Origin: Cymbidium sinense
Taxonomy: Eukaryota > Streptophyta > Magnoliopsida > Asparagales > Orchidaceae
Assembly: GCA_021442155.1 (NCBI GenBank)
Contig: CM038221.1
Location: forward strand, 40,495,648-40,559,647
Direction of reading: 5' to 3'
Length of the DNA stretch: 64,000 nt
Below the pieces are notes generated by a model. It saw only the letters and a program-made list of their open reading frames with translations. It had not been told where the DNA came from and searched no databases. A program made the translations under genes and the position numbers. Positions 36,045-47,305 of the stretch are shown piece by piece; position 1 is the first letter of the stretch; each line of letters opens with the position of its first letter.

Positions 36045-36844
36045 TGATATATCCATAAAATTTATAAATCAGTATGGATTTTAAGTTAAAGCATATATTC
36101 AATCAAATTTAACTTAATGAGATGAGTCCAATATCTTAGCAGTCAATCGAAAATGAGCTCAAATCAAAGCGTAAAAAAGCTATGAAACTTGAGGCGATGG
36201 TGGATCATCAAATGACTTCCAAATTTGACGTGCTTATAGTCAAATCGAGCGGCTCGACGAGATGAATCTAGCAAGCCTAAGAGCACTCAAATTAAAGATC
36301 GTTTGAATGGTCAAATCACTAAAAAGCTATTTATTATCAAATGAATCGATATATACCGTCCGATGGGATGTTTTGAGATTTTTGACTATAATGACCAAAA
36401 TGCCCTCTCAGAATCTTATAAATATGACCCCATTCTTGTCATGAAAGAGGAGGAGGGGGGAGCTAAAAAGAAGAGAGAACTAGAAGTTTGAAGTTCGTCA
36501 TCATACCGTTTGTCGATCATTATCATCGTCATTTGCCACCAACAAGATTATAGTCAAATACTATCATTATATGATTCGATTAATTCTCATTATCAAGATA
36601 TCTCACATACAACCTTGTAATCCCGCTATCGGGAAGATTCAAACTTTATACTCCAAAGTTGATATATAGTGAAACATCTTTACTGAGCTAGGCCCCGTGA
36701 TTTTTTACTCTCTTCTCGGGATTTTTCTACGTAAAAATTCTGGAGTTTCTTATTTCCTTTTCAACTATCTGTGTGCGTGTTGAATTTCCATACAAAGCTA
36801 AGATGTGAAGTTTTATTCTACTGCTACAAGTTTTCTGGCACGCA
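36045..36844 (+). repeat. 3' LTR of element A
   Basis: It begins TGATATATCC and ends TTTTCTGGCACGCA, followed by the target duplication ATAAT. It contains a TATA box TATAAATA (36417-36424). The pairing with 24715-25460 extends over the whole length but with many differences, indicating an old insertion. Related to, but distinct from, the LTRs of element B. Confidence 0.88.
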
Positions 36845-36990
36845 ATAATAATAATATGAGCTTTGTATGTGTTTGTGTTTAAATCATTTGAATTTATTTT
36901 CTTCGAATTCGGCTCTCATGTTAATATGTTTAAAATTTATTGTTTATATTTTAAGCTTGCTTTGCTCATTCGGCTCAAATTTGTATCAAA

Positions 36991-37850
36991 TGATATCAAT
37001 TTTTAAAATTTTTGATATGACACTGAAAATTTTACTAGTCGAAGCACGAATCTTGACGTTAAAAGCAAACTGATCCGAAGTAGAAACTAGTCGAAATCAA
37101 GAACTGAAAATATCATTAACAACTTTAGGATATCAGTTAAACCCCTAAAAAGCTTTCAAACATGGAGTGTTTATAATCAAATCGAGCGTCTCGACGAGCC
37201 GGATCTAACAAGCCCAAGATTTCAAAATTCTGACATCATTTGAGCATTCAAATATTTAAAATACATCAAATGATCAAAGGGATCATTTTGAGTCGTCTGA
37301 TGAAGTGGAGTCATACGGGTTTTGCATGTATTTCTGAGGCCTCCTCAAATCTATAAATAGCCCTCATTCCTCATATGAGGGGAGCTCAAGAGAGAGGAGA
37401 GAGCCCTAAAGCTTGATCCTCCAAGCACAATCGTGCCACCACTCGGCGATCGTCGACCACACCGCCCGCCGTGCCACCTTGATCGCCCGGCGATCCCGTC
37501 GTCAACCTCTGCCGATCTTCATCATGACGATCTTCATCGTCAATCGCTGTTCCTCGTTGTTTGCTATCATATGCTACCACTAGCAATTGTTACCACGTGA
37601 ACGTGACTACATAGTCGTTGTTCCTTTCTCGTATACAATTATGTAATCCCTTATGATATTTTGTACTCAGCAGATACATAGTGGAAGCTTTTATTGGGCT
37701 AGACGCGATTTTTCCCTCTTTTTGAGGTTTTCCACGTGAAAATTTTTGGAGTTTTCTTGTTCACTCTGTAAATACCTGTATGTGTACTGGATTTCACAAC
37801 AAGGCTATGGTGTAAACTTTTACTCTACCGTGCGGTTTTTTCAATGCAGG
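36991..37850 (+). repeat. 5' LTR of element B
   Basis: It begins TGATATCAAT and ends TTTTTTCAATGCA. Landmarks shared with 45221-46048 include GTTAAACCCCTAAAAAGCT, TCAAATCGAGCGTCTCGACG and ACTACATAGTCGTTGTTCC. A TATA box TATAAATA lies at 37352-37359. The start could alternatively be placed at TGATATGACAC (37013). Confidence 0.82.
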
Positions 37851-37900
37851 TTGATTGCGAAGAGAACCCATCAATCACAATTTCTGTGAACACCCGTATT

Positions 37901-39596
37901 ATGGCCAATAGGCGCAATACCAGTCATAATGGAGCCTCCCGCTCTAACTCCTGTCACTCTCAAAATCAATCCTTGAACCAAGAATGCCAAGCTTCTGCCT
38001 CACTCTCTCCTAATAGACGTGACCCTGTCGATGAAGGCACGACAGGGATCTCTTTAGAAGATTGTGTCCATCGAATGGAAGAGTCTCAAAATGAGATGAT
38101 CCAACTTTTGAGAGGAACACAATGGCCATTACCACGGCAAACACACCTCCCCCAAGATTGATCGTTAGCCGCGGGAGGTCAAAATGTCGATCTCCTTAAT
38201 AATGAAGTTCCTCCGCTTCCTGATCGTGATGCTGATCTCCTTGACACTGCTAGTTCTACTCATCCATCACGTGCAACTCAACCGACTGTTAATCCACAAA
38301 TTATTATTTGTAGTTTGACACATTCTCGTCCTGTTGACCCCACTCGTCATGTTATATGTGTAGAATTATGATGCTTAATGCAAGATGAATTTCACCTTCA
38401 AGATAGAAATCATCTTCCCCCTCACCGCAGTTATGAGGAATCCTCACCTTTAGGCTATTCTTCAACATCCTATTCCGTGGATTTCAAGCTTTCGAGCATT
38501 GATTCCTATGATGGGCGTGACCCACATGAATCGACTATTACAGGACTATCATGTATATTTAACGAGCTCGACACTTGATTTGTCGGTCTTTCATTACCCT
38601 CGAGGAGCTCACTTGGTTCTACTTCCAAGGGGATCCATCCACTTTGACAAACTGTCAAGATTTTTTGTGGAACAGTTCATTGCAAATAGGAGGATCATTA
38701 AATATTCCTCCCATCTCTCTGGCATTCATTAGAATGATGGTGAATCACTTAAGGAATACATCCGAGTTCTCCTTAGAAGCTTCGAAATACACGGTAGACA
38801 CGAACTATTAAGAAGTTTTCCTTGGAGGACTCAGAGGCCTTTTACTGTCACTAATCACGAGACACGGTCCATCATGTACTTAGTTCATCATGTTGAAGCA
38901 CAAATCTATGTTGATGAGGCTATTCGCCCATCGTAAATAATTTGAGCAAAATCAGAAAAGCTAAAAGCACCCAGGAATGCGATCTATCAAAAAAAAAAAA
39001 GCAACAAGGCAGTCATGATCTCCCTCCACGACCCCCATATCAATGACGTGAACCACAACCCGAAAAAGAATACACGTCGCTGAACACATCCCGTGTTAAC
39101 ATCATAATGACTATTCGAGATGAAGAAAATATCAAGTGGCCGCATCCATTGAAACCAAATTCAATAAATCAGGAGCAATATTGTCACTTCCATCGAAGTC
39201 GTGGACATACTACTGAGATATGCAAATAACTAAAAAAAGAAATTAAGAGGCTCATTCAACAAGGATATCTATGTCGATTTGTGAAGAATCAATCGACTCA
39301 AACAAACATACCTCCAACTGGGGGGCAACTAGGAAAATCATCACAGAAACAATAAAACAATCATCAAACAGTTAGAGAAATTGAAACAATCACAGGAAGA
39401 CCAATACTACCTAATCAAGTTCTTATTACCATCTCTGAAGAGCTAGAGTTAAAGAAGTCTCGTACTGATCATTCCATCACTTTTAATAACTCGGACTTAG
39501 AAGGAGTACATGTTCCTCATCAAGATCCACTTGTCATCAACACAGGGATTGGTGACCCATGCTATAATGTTAAGAGAATTTGATTGACAATGCTGC
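37901..39596 (+). pseudogene. gag and protease start of element B
   Basis: The likely start is the ATG at 37901 (MANRRNTSHNGASRSN), although the frame is open from 37844. The N-terminal part is open to 38160. The Gag core start FKLSSIDSYDGRDPHES lies at about 38490, followed by several shifted frames. The nucleocapsid motif YCHFHRSRGHTTEIC (39180-39224) keeps its C-H-C pattern. The protease leader VINTGIGDPCYNVKRI is present, but where element A has the Asp-Ser-Gly site this copy reads Asp-Asn-Ala, and the sequence then jumps to RT thumb sequence. Stops are numerous. Confidence 0.82.
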
Positions 39597-41340
39597 GTTA
39601 TCCCACTTTCTAGCCCATTCTTGGGATAAATACCTGTCATTCTTTAAAATATTAAAGGGCTAAAAAATAATTTTTCAATAAAGGATGAATGCTTGATGCT
39701 TTTGAGAAGCTAAGGAGTATTTAGCATCTCCACCCTCAAGCCTATTTAAGGAGAGATGTTATACTTATATCTCTGATCTCTTCCCATGCGATAAGCTCAA
39801 TTTTAGTCAGAATAAAGTGGGATACAATGACCAATTTATTATGTCGAAATTTTCTCGATATAGAAAGTCGTTATCCACTTTAGAGGTGGCTCGGCTTTAA
39901 TTTTCACAGCGCGAAAATTGCATCCATACTTCCAAGCTCACACTATCGGCATTTACACTAATTTATCATTAAGGACCATCCTAAAGAAAAGCACGGGAGG
40001 TTAATCAAGTGGTGCTAGAATTGAGAGTTTGATATAAATTTTCTACCTCTTCACTATAAAGTCTCAAGTACTTCATGAGACTTTATAGTGGAATCTGCCA
40101 ACACCAAAGGAGATATCTTCTACATGCCTTTGGTCTCCTCAATGGACCCTCTACATGGAGCTTCAAAATCTCTTTGATGCGGGGAATCTTACTTCCCTGA
40201 ATACCTTAGAGTATGGACTTACTAAAATTTCCCCAACTAATAGTATGGGCGAATATGAGGCTCATAGCGGGGTTGAGACTTGCCATTGGCAGCTCAAGAC
40301 TTAGTGATCCCTGCGAGTCTCAACTTGTCGCCTCCCAAGTTGAGGGAAACTTTAATACTCATAATCCTCAGCTGGCACAATACCTCCACTTGGTGAAGTC
40401 TCTTCTTGCCCATTTCAAGACACATCAAATCATTTACATCTTGAGAGAAGAATACTGTGCTCATAAACTTGCTACATCTACTAGGGATCTATTTAAGAAG
40501 GCATGTTGAAGAGATACATTTTCCTAGTATCAAGTCATGGGTAATTCAAGCAATTAATGAGATAAAGGAACATTCATGGATGGACCCCATCATCTTTTCT
40601 ACAAGAAGGAACCCTTCACGACCCAACTCTCGTCTCAAGACAAGCTTCAAACTTTACTATTATCGGAGGTGAACTATACAAACGAGCTTTCTCTAGATCA
40701 TACCTCAAATGCCTCTCACCTTTAGAGGTCGATTACGCATTAAGAGAGGTTCACTCAGGGATAAGTGGAGAACACCTAGGAGAAAAGGCGTTAGCCCTTA
40801 AAATTATAAGGCAAGGGTTCTATTGGCCTAAGATGAAACAAGATGTTTTGGAGTTCACAAAAAAATGTGCAAGTTGTCGGGTTGCACTCTAACCTCCTCA
40901 CATGCAGCATCTGAGCTCTCATCTCATCCATTCAAAGCAGTGGCCTTTTGCTCAGTGGGGAATTGATATCATGAGAACTTTTCTGATAGCATCAGGACAA
41001 TGAAAGTTTATCATTTTAGCCATCAACAACTTCACTAAATGGGTGGAAGCCGAACCACTTGCTAAAATCATGGAGGCAAATGCTAAACAATTTATTTGGA
41101 AAAACATAATATTTCAATTCGGTCTTCCTGCAAAGATCATCACTGACAACAGAACCTAATTTACTGGAAAAGACTTTACGTCCTTTTGCAAAGATCTTCA
41201 CATTCTACCGATACTACGGTATACATCCTTAAACTAACGCACCAAGCTACCAACATGACTATACTCAAAGGACTAAAAACACGTCTTGAGAAGGCTGGGG
41301 GGAAATGGGTTGATAAGCTTGGAACACTGAGAATCTCAAA
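39597..41340 (+). pseudogene. pol remnant of element B: RT thumb, RNase H, truncated integrase
   Basis: Directly after the protease break, FFKILKG and F-E-K-L/E-Y-L-A-S-P-P words belong to the RT thumb/connection, and ARKLHPYFQAHTIG to RNase H. EYEAH and VEGNFNTHNPQLAQYLHLVK close RNase H. Integrase keeps the HHCC region (EVHSGISGEHLGEKALALK, KCASC), QWPFAQWGIDIM, NFTKWVEAEPLAKI and IITDNRT. It then runs into GGKWVDKL and jumps to LGTLRIS, equivalent to the last residues of the element A integrase. The second deletion thus fuses mid-integrase to its end near 41317. Confidence 0.85.
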
Positions 41341-41410
41341 AAATATTATTAGTAATTCCTACTACATAATTATTTCAACTTTTATTTTGTCTCGTTTGTC
41401 ATTTCCTCTT

Positions 41411-41459
41411 CATGTAGCCGACCCCACTTAATGGGGTAAAGACTTACTGTTGTTGTCAT
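41411..41459 (+). mobile_element. 49-bp RTE LINE 3'-end insertion
   Basis: The insert reads CATGTAGCCGACCCCACTTA and then AATGGGGTAAAGACTTACTG with a TTG tail, the extreme 3' end of the LINE family at 8511-10440. It is flanked by an 11-bp duplication with one mismatch: CATTTCCTCTT (41400-41410) and CATTTCTTCTT (41460-41470). Confidence 0.85.
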
Positions 41460-41651
41460 CATTTCTTCTTGAAACTCATATCCGTGTTAAAATCATCTTA
41501 TGATTGTATCACCAAACTTATCATAGTAATGAATTTTTAGCTTTTTTCTTACAAGCTTATTTCTTCTTTATTTAATCCTCCCACTTAAGAAATATACAAC
41601 TTGTGTTGTATCTCAATCGGGGCATAATCAATCCCAAAGGGGCTTGATCGA

Positions 41652-41885
41652 ACCTCTTTCATACAGGTAAGAAAGTCAAGTAACACTTTGGTTGATACTT
41701 TGGATAGGTCAAAAGATCCTTGGTGGACATCTCGCGACCTCTTCCATATAGGTAAGAAGTCATCATAACACTTCCGAGCATAGATAGGTCAAAAGGTCCT
41801 TGGTGGACATTCGTTAACACTTTGACAAATAACCTCATATTGGTCAAAAATCCTCAGTGGATTCAATTTAACTTCATCCGTATAG
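41652..41885 (+). repeat. About three tandem repeats in the pol 3' UTR of element B
   Basis: Units start near 41652, 41737 and 41816 (85 and 79 bp, the last partial). They share ACCTCTTTCATACAGGTAAG, GATAGGTCAAAAG and CCTTGGTGGACAT. The GATAGGTCAAAA word and the CATATAGGT word are also found in the 72-bp repeats of element A, so the blocks are homologous in position and partly in sequence. Confidence 0.8.
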
Positions 41886-42054
41886 GTTAGCGTCGTATAT
41901 TATTACCAATTTCTAGATAAAAAACAAAATAAGAGTATCATCTAAAAAAAATTTCATTGAACATGATGATATAAGAAAGAATCAAGATTCTGATACACAC
42001 TAATAACAATACATAGAAAAAAAATGCATCCTCAAGTGATGCTATATCATATCA

Positions 42055-43760
42055 GTTGGTGATATCAACATCCTCCTCACCACTAGGAGATGCTCCCTTG
42101 GACTCACTCTAAACTCCTTCATCTCCTGAATCTAACGAAGAGTCTTCAGATACTTGATTGGGAGATAGATCCTCAATACTAGCTCAGGTAATACAGTGCA
42201 CTAAGCGGATTCCTTTTAGGAACCCTCAGATGAAGCCCTCCGCTAAACATTGGTGCTCCAAATCCTTCACTTCAACATCAAGAATATAATTACAAGCTTC
42301 CTGGACATGATCTACGATTATACCGCGATAAGCCAAAGAGTTATTAAAGTCTTCCACTACCTTCAAGGAGATTTCATTTGCTTTCGCTTCTGACATTATA
42401 TGCTCCTTCTTAGAAAGATGATCATGTAATGCTTTTTTCTCCAGTTCGAGAGCTCTCTTATCTGTTGCAAGTGCCTTGAGTCTTTTCTCTTTCTGGCGAG
42501 TCTCTGTCCTCACCTCAATCAGCTCATCACGAGTGCGCTCCACCTCCTGACACTGAAGAGAAAGAGAAGTCGACATGTTCACTTGCTCAGCCGACTTATT
42601 GATCCTCCAAAGTCACCAATTCTTTGGCCTTAACACTCATCTTTCTCTCACTACTATGTGATATTTTACCTTTATAAATTAAGTATTCCACTCATCTAAA
42701 GAGACACCCAAATGAGCCATTAGCCCTAATATTTGAGTTACCTATAAAGAAAAAAAACATCACAAATATTACACAAAATAAAAGGAGGAAAAGAAGAAGA
42801 AAGAAGGGAAGACAACGCCAATTCATCACTCATTGGCCGTATATGTGATTTAACACCTCTTCAGGGAATGGTTTAAGAAATGAACTCCCCATCATGAGTT
42901 GAAAGCCTAAACTCGGATGCCAACTAGGGCGAACATCTTCTTCAGATATCTAACGTAGTCACTTCAAAGACATGTATTCTTTTTTTTAGGGAAGAAACAT
43001 TGCCACCACCGATTGATGCTTCTTGAAAGAACCCTATGAATATGAGGAGACCTTTCATCACCTCTACTTGACCTCTTTAGTGGAAAAGAATGAGATCTCA
43101 CTGCTTGGATGGAAAGGCCAACCTTGAACATTCTATCTTCAACTATATATTTGCTAATATAACACAACTCATGCTGTAAGCTTTCTACATTAGAAATATT
43201 AAGAGTTGTCAAGATCTCATTCTCTTCAATCAGTAATAGATCTGGAAGGTCATTCAATCTTCCCCATCTCTGAAGACCACTCATTTTTCACAAAGAAGAA
43301 TCCATACCAATTTTAGAGGGATCTGTTGAAAATTCTATCCAATTCTTTATAGTCCGATAAGAAACACGCCCCGAGTATCACATGTGAATTTCACATAAGT
43401 ATTTGATGTTCAAAGTAACACCATGCTCTCTAAATAAGATAGTCAAACCAACGATGACCACTAAAGCTCGAAATGAAAATTGTGATAAAGCTACACCACA
43501 TATTTTGAAGATCTCAATTAACTCGGGAGCCAAAGGGAATCGCAGTCCCACACGAAGAATCATCTCAAAAATAGTAAATTACCCTGGTGGAGGTGAACGG
43601 ACTCGATCAGACTTTTTAACAACAATGGCAACTAACTCATTAGGGAAGTAAAATTTTCTGCAGAACACCATTAAACTATTTGATGTGATAGTGGATGATA
43701 TATTGTCTGTGGCCATCACATTATGGGTTTTCTTCTGTCCATCACCCTATGAAAATACAT
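42055..43760 (-). pseudogene. Antisense ORF (aORF) of element B
   Basis: Minus-strand pieces in order contain SPPPGYFTIFEMIL, LRFPLAPELIEIFK, SQFSFRALVVIVG and LFREHGVTLNIK (43640-43380), then MSGLQRWGRLNDLPDL (43284-43230). The last part is a long charged heptad-like region (42582-42226; ELIEVRTETRQKEKRLKALA) ending EVKDLEHQCLAEGFI, GFLKGIRLVH and QVSEDSSL. The first and last segments align with the aORF of element A. A stop and frameshift interrupt it. The N-terminal half resembles plant proteins annotated as transposon-associated; the C-terminal half is probably coiled coil. Function unknown. Confidence 0.75.
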
Positions 43761-43925
43761 GATAAATAAAGAGGAATAAATGATAAAAATCTAAAAATTT
43801 TGTGAATCAGCTTACTTACCCCAATAGTTGGGCGTATCCTTTTTTGACTCTCTCGCTCACGGATAGCTTGGGATAAAATTTTTCACCTACGATCTGACGA
43901 AAAAGATACACATACATATGAGAAA

Positions 43926-43965
43926 AGAAGAAGAAGAAGAAGAGAGAGAGAGAGAGAGAGAGAAG
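43926..43965. repeat. GAA then GA microsatellite
   Basis: A run of AAG/GAA triplets passes directly into a GA dinucleotide run. It lies upstream of the aORF N-terminal frame in element B, in the leader or an early intron. Confidence 0.9.
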
Positions 43966-44116
43966 ATACTCCCCTCTAATGATGCTCAGAAATTACCTGC
44001 CAAACTTTGAGTCGTCAAATGATGGTTCCTAGCTAACGCTTCCGCCACCTTGGCGTTATCAAGCCGAACCATCCATTGAAGACTCAAGAAGTCCAATTTC
44101 TTACAAGAAGAAGTAA

Positions 44117-44625
44117 GAACTATGAGCCTTGATTGCCTCCAAACCCGGTCGGTCCGACAAGGGCAGTTAACGCCTCTTTCGAGGGGAAACCGGAGCCTCG
44201 CCGTATGAACTATGGGTCATGATCGCCTAAACCGTTCTGGTCCGCCTCTTCGAGGGAAAATCGAGCCTCGCCATGAACTCGGGACTTGATCGCCTTCAAA
44301 CCCGGTCGGTCCGGTCGGCGGGGCCAACGCCTCTTTCGAGGGAAAATCGAGCCAGATGAACTACGGGCCTTGATCGCCTCCAAACCCGGCCACCAGGCGG
44401 TCAACGCCTTCTTCGAAAAATGAGCTCGTCCGATGAACTGCCTTGATCGCCTCCAAACCCGCCGGTCAGCAGCCAACGCTCTTCGAGGGAAAATGAGCTT
44501 CACCAGATAAACTGGTCTTGATCGCCTCCAAACGCTGGTCCGACAAGCACGCCTCTTCGAGGGAAAATCAGAGCCTCGCCGTATGAACTACGTGTCTTGA
44601 TTGCCTCCGAACGACCCTCACTCAA
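44117..44625 (-). repeat. Six to seven tandem repeats in the aORF leader of element B
   Basis: Units start near 44117, 44207, 44275, 44358, 44435, 44508 and 44585 and are 68-90 bp, the last partial. Each carries CTTGATCGCCTCCAAACCCG, GCCAACGCCTCTTTCGAGGG and AAAATCGAGCCTCGCC-like words. The block is much richer in G and C than its surroundings. It has no visible sequence similarity to the repeat block in the same position of element A. It would be transcribed as the aORF 5' leader. Confidence 0.88.
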
Positions 44626-44683
44626 GAAGAAGAGAAGCACTAGAGCATTGAAGAAGTGTGCCTTCTCCCTTGGCCCTAGGGGG

Positions 44684-44691
44684 TTTTTATA
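44684..44691 (-). promoter_or_regulatory. TATA box of the aORF in element B
   Basis: On the minus strand the sequence is TATAAAAACCCCCTAGGG, matching the element A core (TATAAATACCCCCTAAGGG). Just upstream on the minus strand (44714-44765) there are about five near-copies of an 11-bp word, ATCGTCAAAAA/CTGCCAAAAA, which could be promoter elements. Confidence 0.75.
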
Positions 44692-44765
44692 GACCCCTTA
44701 TAAGGGTAAAAGGGTAAAAATCGTCAAAAATCGTCAAAAACTGCCAAAAACTGTCAAAAATCATC

Positions 44766-45050
44766 TTTTAAGCCCATCCCACATGCTAACCGCCAACGTA
44801 TTCCACGGTGCAATCGACCAGCGCCACGCAGCCATCGCCCACGTGGTCTCAAGCCGCCGCGTCGTTTCACCAGCATACCCAATGGCCCCATCGTTTTATG
44901 ACCGCCGAGGCCACTTCACGACCAGCCTCACCCAAATCAGCTTCCACAGTGGCGATCGGAAGACATGAGCGCGCCTGTAGCCCACGCCAGCTGCCCACCC
45001 ATTCAGCTGCTACCACGCTCCTGGTGCCCATGACTCCATAACCTTGAAAT
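44766..45050. other. GC-rich island in element B upstream of the aORF promoter
   Basis: About 280 bp, clearly richer in G and C than the rest of the window, between the aORF promoter and the 3' LTR. Short open frames run through it on the plus strand (44783-45041) without recognisable domains. Element A has AT-rich sequence here. It may be a promoter-proximal region of the aORF or captured host DNA; nothing decides this. Confidence 0.5.
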
Positions 45051-45220
45051 CTTGTGCCTTTGCATACCTACACACATCCGTTGTCTTATATCTGCTTTTA
45101 TAGTAATAATTTTATGCTCCCATGAAGATCTTTCTCAAATCAATTGTAAGACTCTCAAATTTCATTGAAGAATTTATTATTTTCAAGTATATGGCGATAT
45201 GTTTTGGATGATTGAGATAA

Positions 45221-46048
45221 TGTCATCCAAAAATAGAACCGATATGACATGAAAATTCTACAAAGCACAAATCTTGACGCAGCAAACCGATCCGTTGAAA
45301 CGGTCAAATCAAGAACTTAAAATATCATTGGAAACTTTGGGATATTAGTTAAACCCCTAAAAAGCTCTCAAATATAGAGTGTTTATAGTCAAATCGAGCG
45401 TCTCGACGAGCTGGATCTAACAAGCCTAAGATCTCAAAATTCTGACATCATTTAAGCATTCAAATATTTAAAATATATCAAATGATCAAAGGGATCATTT
45501 TGAGCCGTCCGATGAAGTGGAGTGGTACGGGTTTTGCATGTATTTACAGAGACGCCACTCCTCCAATCTATAAATAGTCTCTCATTCCTTATATGAGGAG
45601 ATCCCAAGTAAGAGAGAGGAGAGAGCCCTAAAGCTTGAAGATTTTCCAAGCACAATCGTGACTCCACTGACGGTCAACCACCTCGCCGTTAGTCGTCATC
45701 TCGATCCTCGTCGCCAACCTCTCCGGTCTCCATTATGATGACCTTCATCGCCGGGCCGCTCTCATTGTTCACCATCATCTACTACCACTAGTATTGTTAC
45801 CACCGAAGCGACTACATAGTCGTTGTTCCTTTCTATACAATCAGTAATCGTTATCGGAAGATTTTGTACTCAAATAGATACATAGTGGAAGCTTTTTGGG
45901 CTGTGGATTTTTCCCTCTTTCGAGATTTTCACGTGAAAATTTTTGGAGTTTTCTTGTTCACTCTTTAAATACCTGTATGTGTGCTGGATTTTACAACAAG
46001 GCTAATTTGTAAACTTTTACTCTACGGCAACTAGTTTTCTAGCACGCA
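45221..46048 (+). repeat. 3' LTR of element B
   Basis: It begins TGTCATCCAA and ends TTTTCTAGCACGCA. A TATA box TATAAATA is at 45569-45576. Compared with the 5' copy it carries many small deletions of 1-8 bases, especially between 45640 and 45930. The terminal TTTTCTxGCACGCA is shared with the 3' LTR of element A, confirming a common family end. Confidence 0.85.
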
Positions 46049-47305
46049 ATAATTTTAAAATAAAGATTTAAAATAAATTATAAATAATTATGTGTGTGTG
46101 TCTATATATATATATATATTAAAGATTTAACAATTAAGAAAATATAATGAAACTCAAATTTTATAATCACAATAAAAACTTATAACTTAAATTCTTCAAC
46201 AATTGTTAAGAAATAAGAACAAAATGGAAAACCCATCCTTACCATTTATCATACAAATAAGTAGGACTATAATCGAGCTAATTACTTCTAGGATTGGACT
46301 TAGCTTGGACAAATTAAAAGTTGTTTTTGTTCGGTTTGAGTTCGAGCTGAGCTTTCATATGGATGTTCAAGCTTAGCTTGCTTAATTTTAGCTATATTCA
46401 AACTTGATTTGTACTTGGCTTGTTTGAAATAAGTGAACGAATATATAATCGAGTTAATGAGAGATAGCAACCAACCGACAGAAGTCGAAGAAGAAAAAAA
46501 GGTAAGTTGAAAGGAGATGTGGGAAGTCAAAGAAGAAGAAAGAACGATCGGTTCAAGCCATAGTTTACCTCTGCTTTACCTCGTGAATCAACTGAAACGG
46601 ATGGAGAGAGCTACCAACGAAAGTTGATAAGAAGATGAGGGAATGCCGGCGGAAGTCGATGCCGAAGGTAAGTTAGTGACTTCGCTTCAAGGACTAACCG
46701 AGCATTTAGGGCGTGAAAGCTTGCAATTGTATGAATGTGAATAGAATAAAGCCTCAGCGGTAGGGTTTAAGAGCCGCTTAGTTTTTTTATTTGGGTGACT
46801 TGGGTCACCCATTTGGCGATTTATAATTAAATAAAGTAAATTGTTAGCTTTAATTAAATATTTTAATAATTAATATATGAGTTTTTTTGTGTATTTATCC
46901 TATAATTTATAAAACAATAGTATCAATTATATTTTATAAATATTTAATTAAATGTATCATATATTTTTATAAATTATACAACTAAATTTAGTAAAGTATT
47001 ATATTTTTATTAAAATATATAATTAAAAAAATTAAAAGTTATATTTATCCATATTTTGAAGATAATATATGAATTATTACCAAACTTAATATCAATTATT
47101 TAACGAATTACTTGTCAAACAATAAACGAGTATGTTCATAAACATAAACATGCGAGTAAGATCATGTTCATGTTTAGTTCATATAACCTTCGAGTTTTCA
47201 AAAACTATTCAAGCTTATTTTTTTTATTAATTTGAACAAACTTGAACGAGCATTAATCGAGTCGAGTTCAAATAATTCAACGAGTGCACTGGTTCATTTA
47301 CAACC

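Larger units (their letters stand above)
24715..36844 (+). mobile_element. Ty3/gypsy Tat-like retrotransposon A with antisense ORF
   Basis: LTRs of about 745 and 800 bp enclose gag, protease, RT, RNase H and integrase on the plus strand. A tandem-repeat 3' UTR and a minus-strand gene come next. The 5-bp target duplication ATAAT is exact (24710-24714 and 36845-36849). The Gag type, the late position of integrase and the convergent antisense ORF before the 3' LTR match the Tat lineage (for example Grande and Retand types). The element is 12.1 kb, of which about 1.75 kb is two later insertions: a LINE fragment at 28801-29048 and a hAT derivative at 29424-30915. Many stops and frameshifts make it non-autonomous now. 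Confidence 0.9.
36991..46048 (+). mobile_element. Ty3/gypsy Tat-like retrotransposon B, internally deleted, with antisense ORF
   Basis: It starts only 146 bp after element A ends. LTRs of about 860 and 828 bp enclose gag, a short pol remnant, a tandem-repeat 3' UTR and a minus-strand aORF, the same order as in A. Relative to A, about 1.4 kb (protease active site to RT thumb) and about 0.43 kb (integrase C-terminal part) are missing. It therefore cannot supply its own RT and would have needed enzymes in trans if it moved in this form. No clear 5-bp target duplication was found: the left flank reads TCAAA and the right ATAAT. Confidence 0.88.

Noticed and set aside
36867..37073. 68-codon plus-strand frame between elements A and B
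   Set aside because: It crosses the start of the 5' LTR of B and has no domain; likely chance.
44210..44503. 97-codon minus-strand frame in the GC-rich repeats
   Set aside because: It is produced by the leader tandem repeats of element B; units of varying length would shift the frame.
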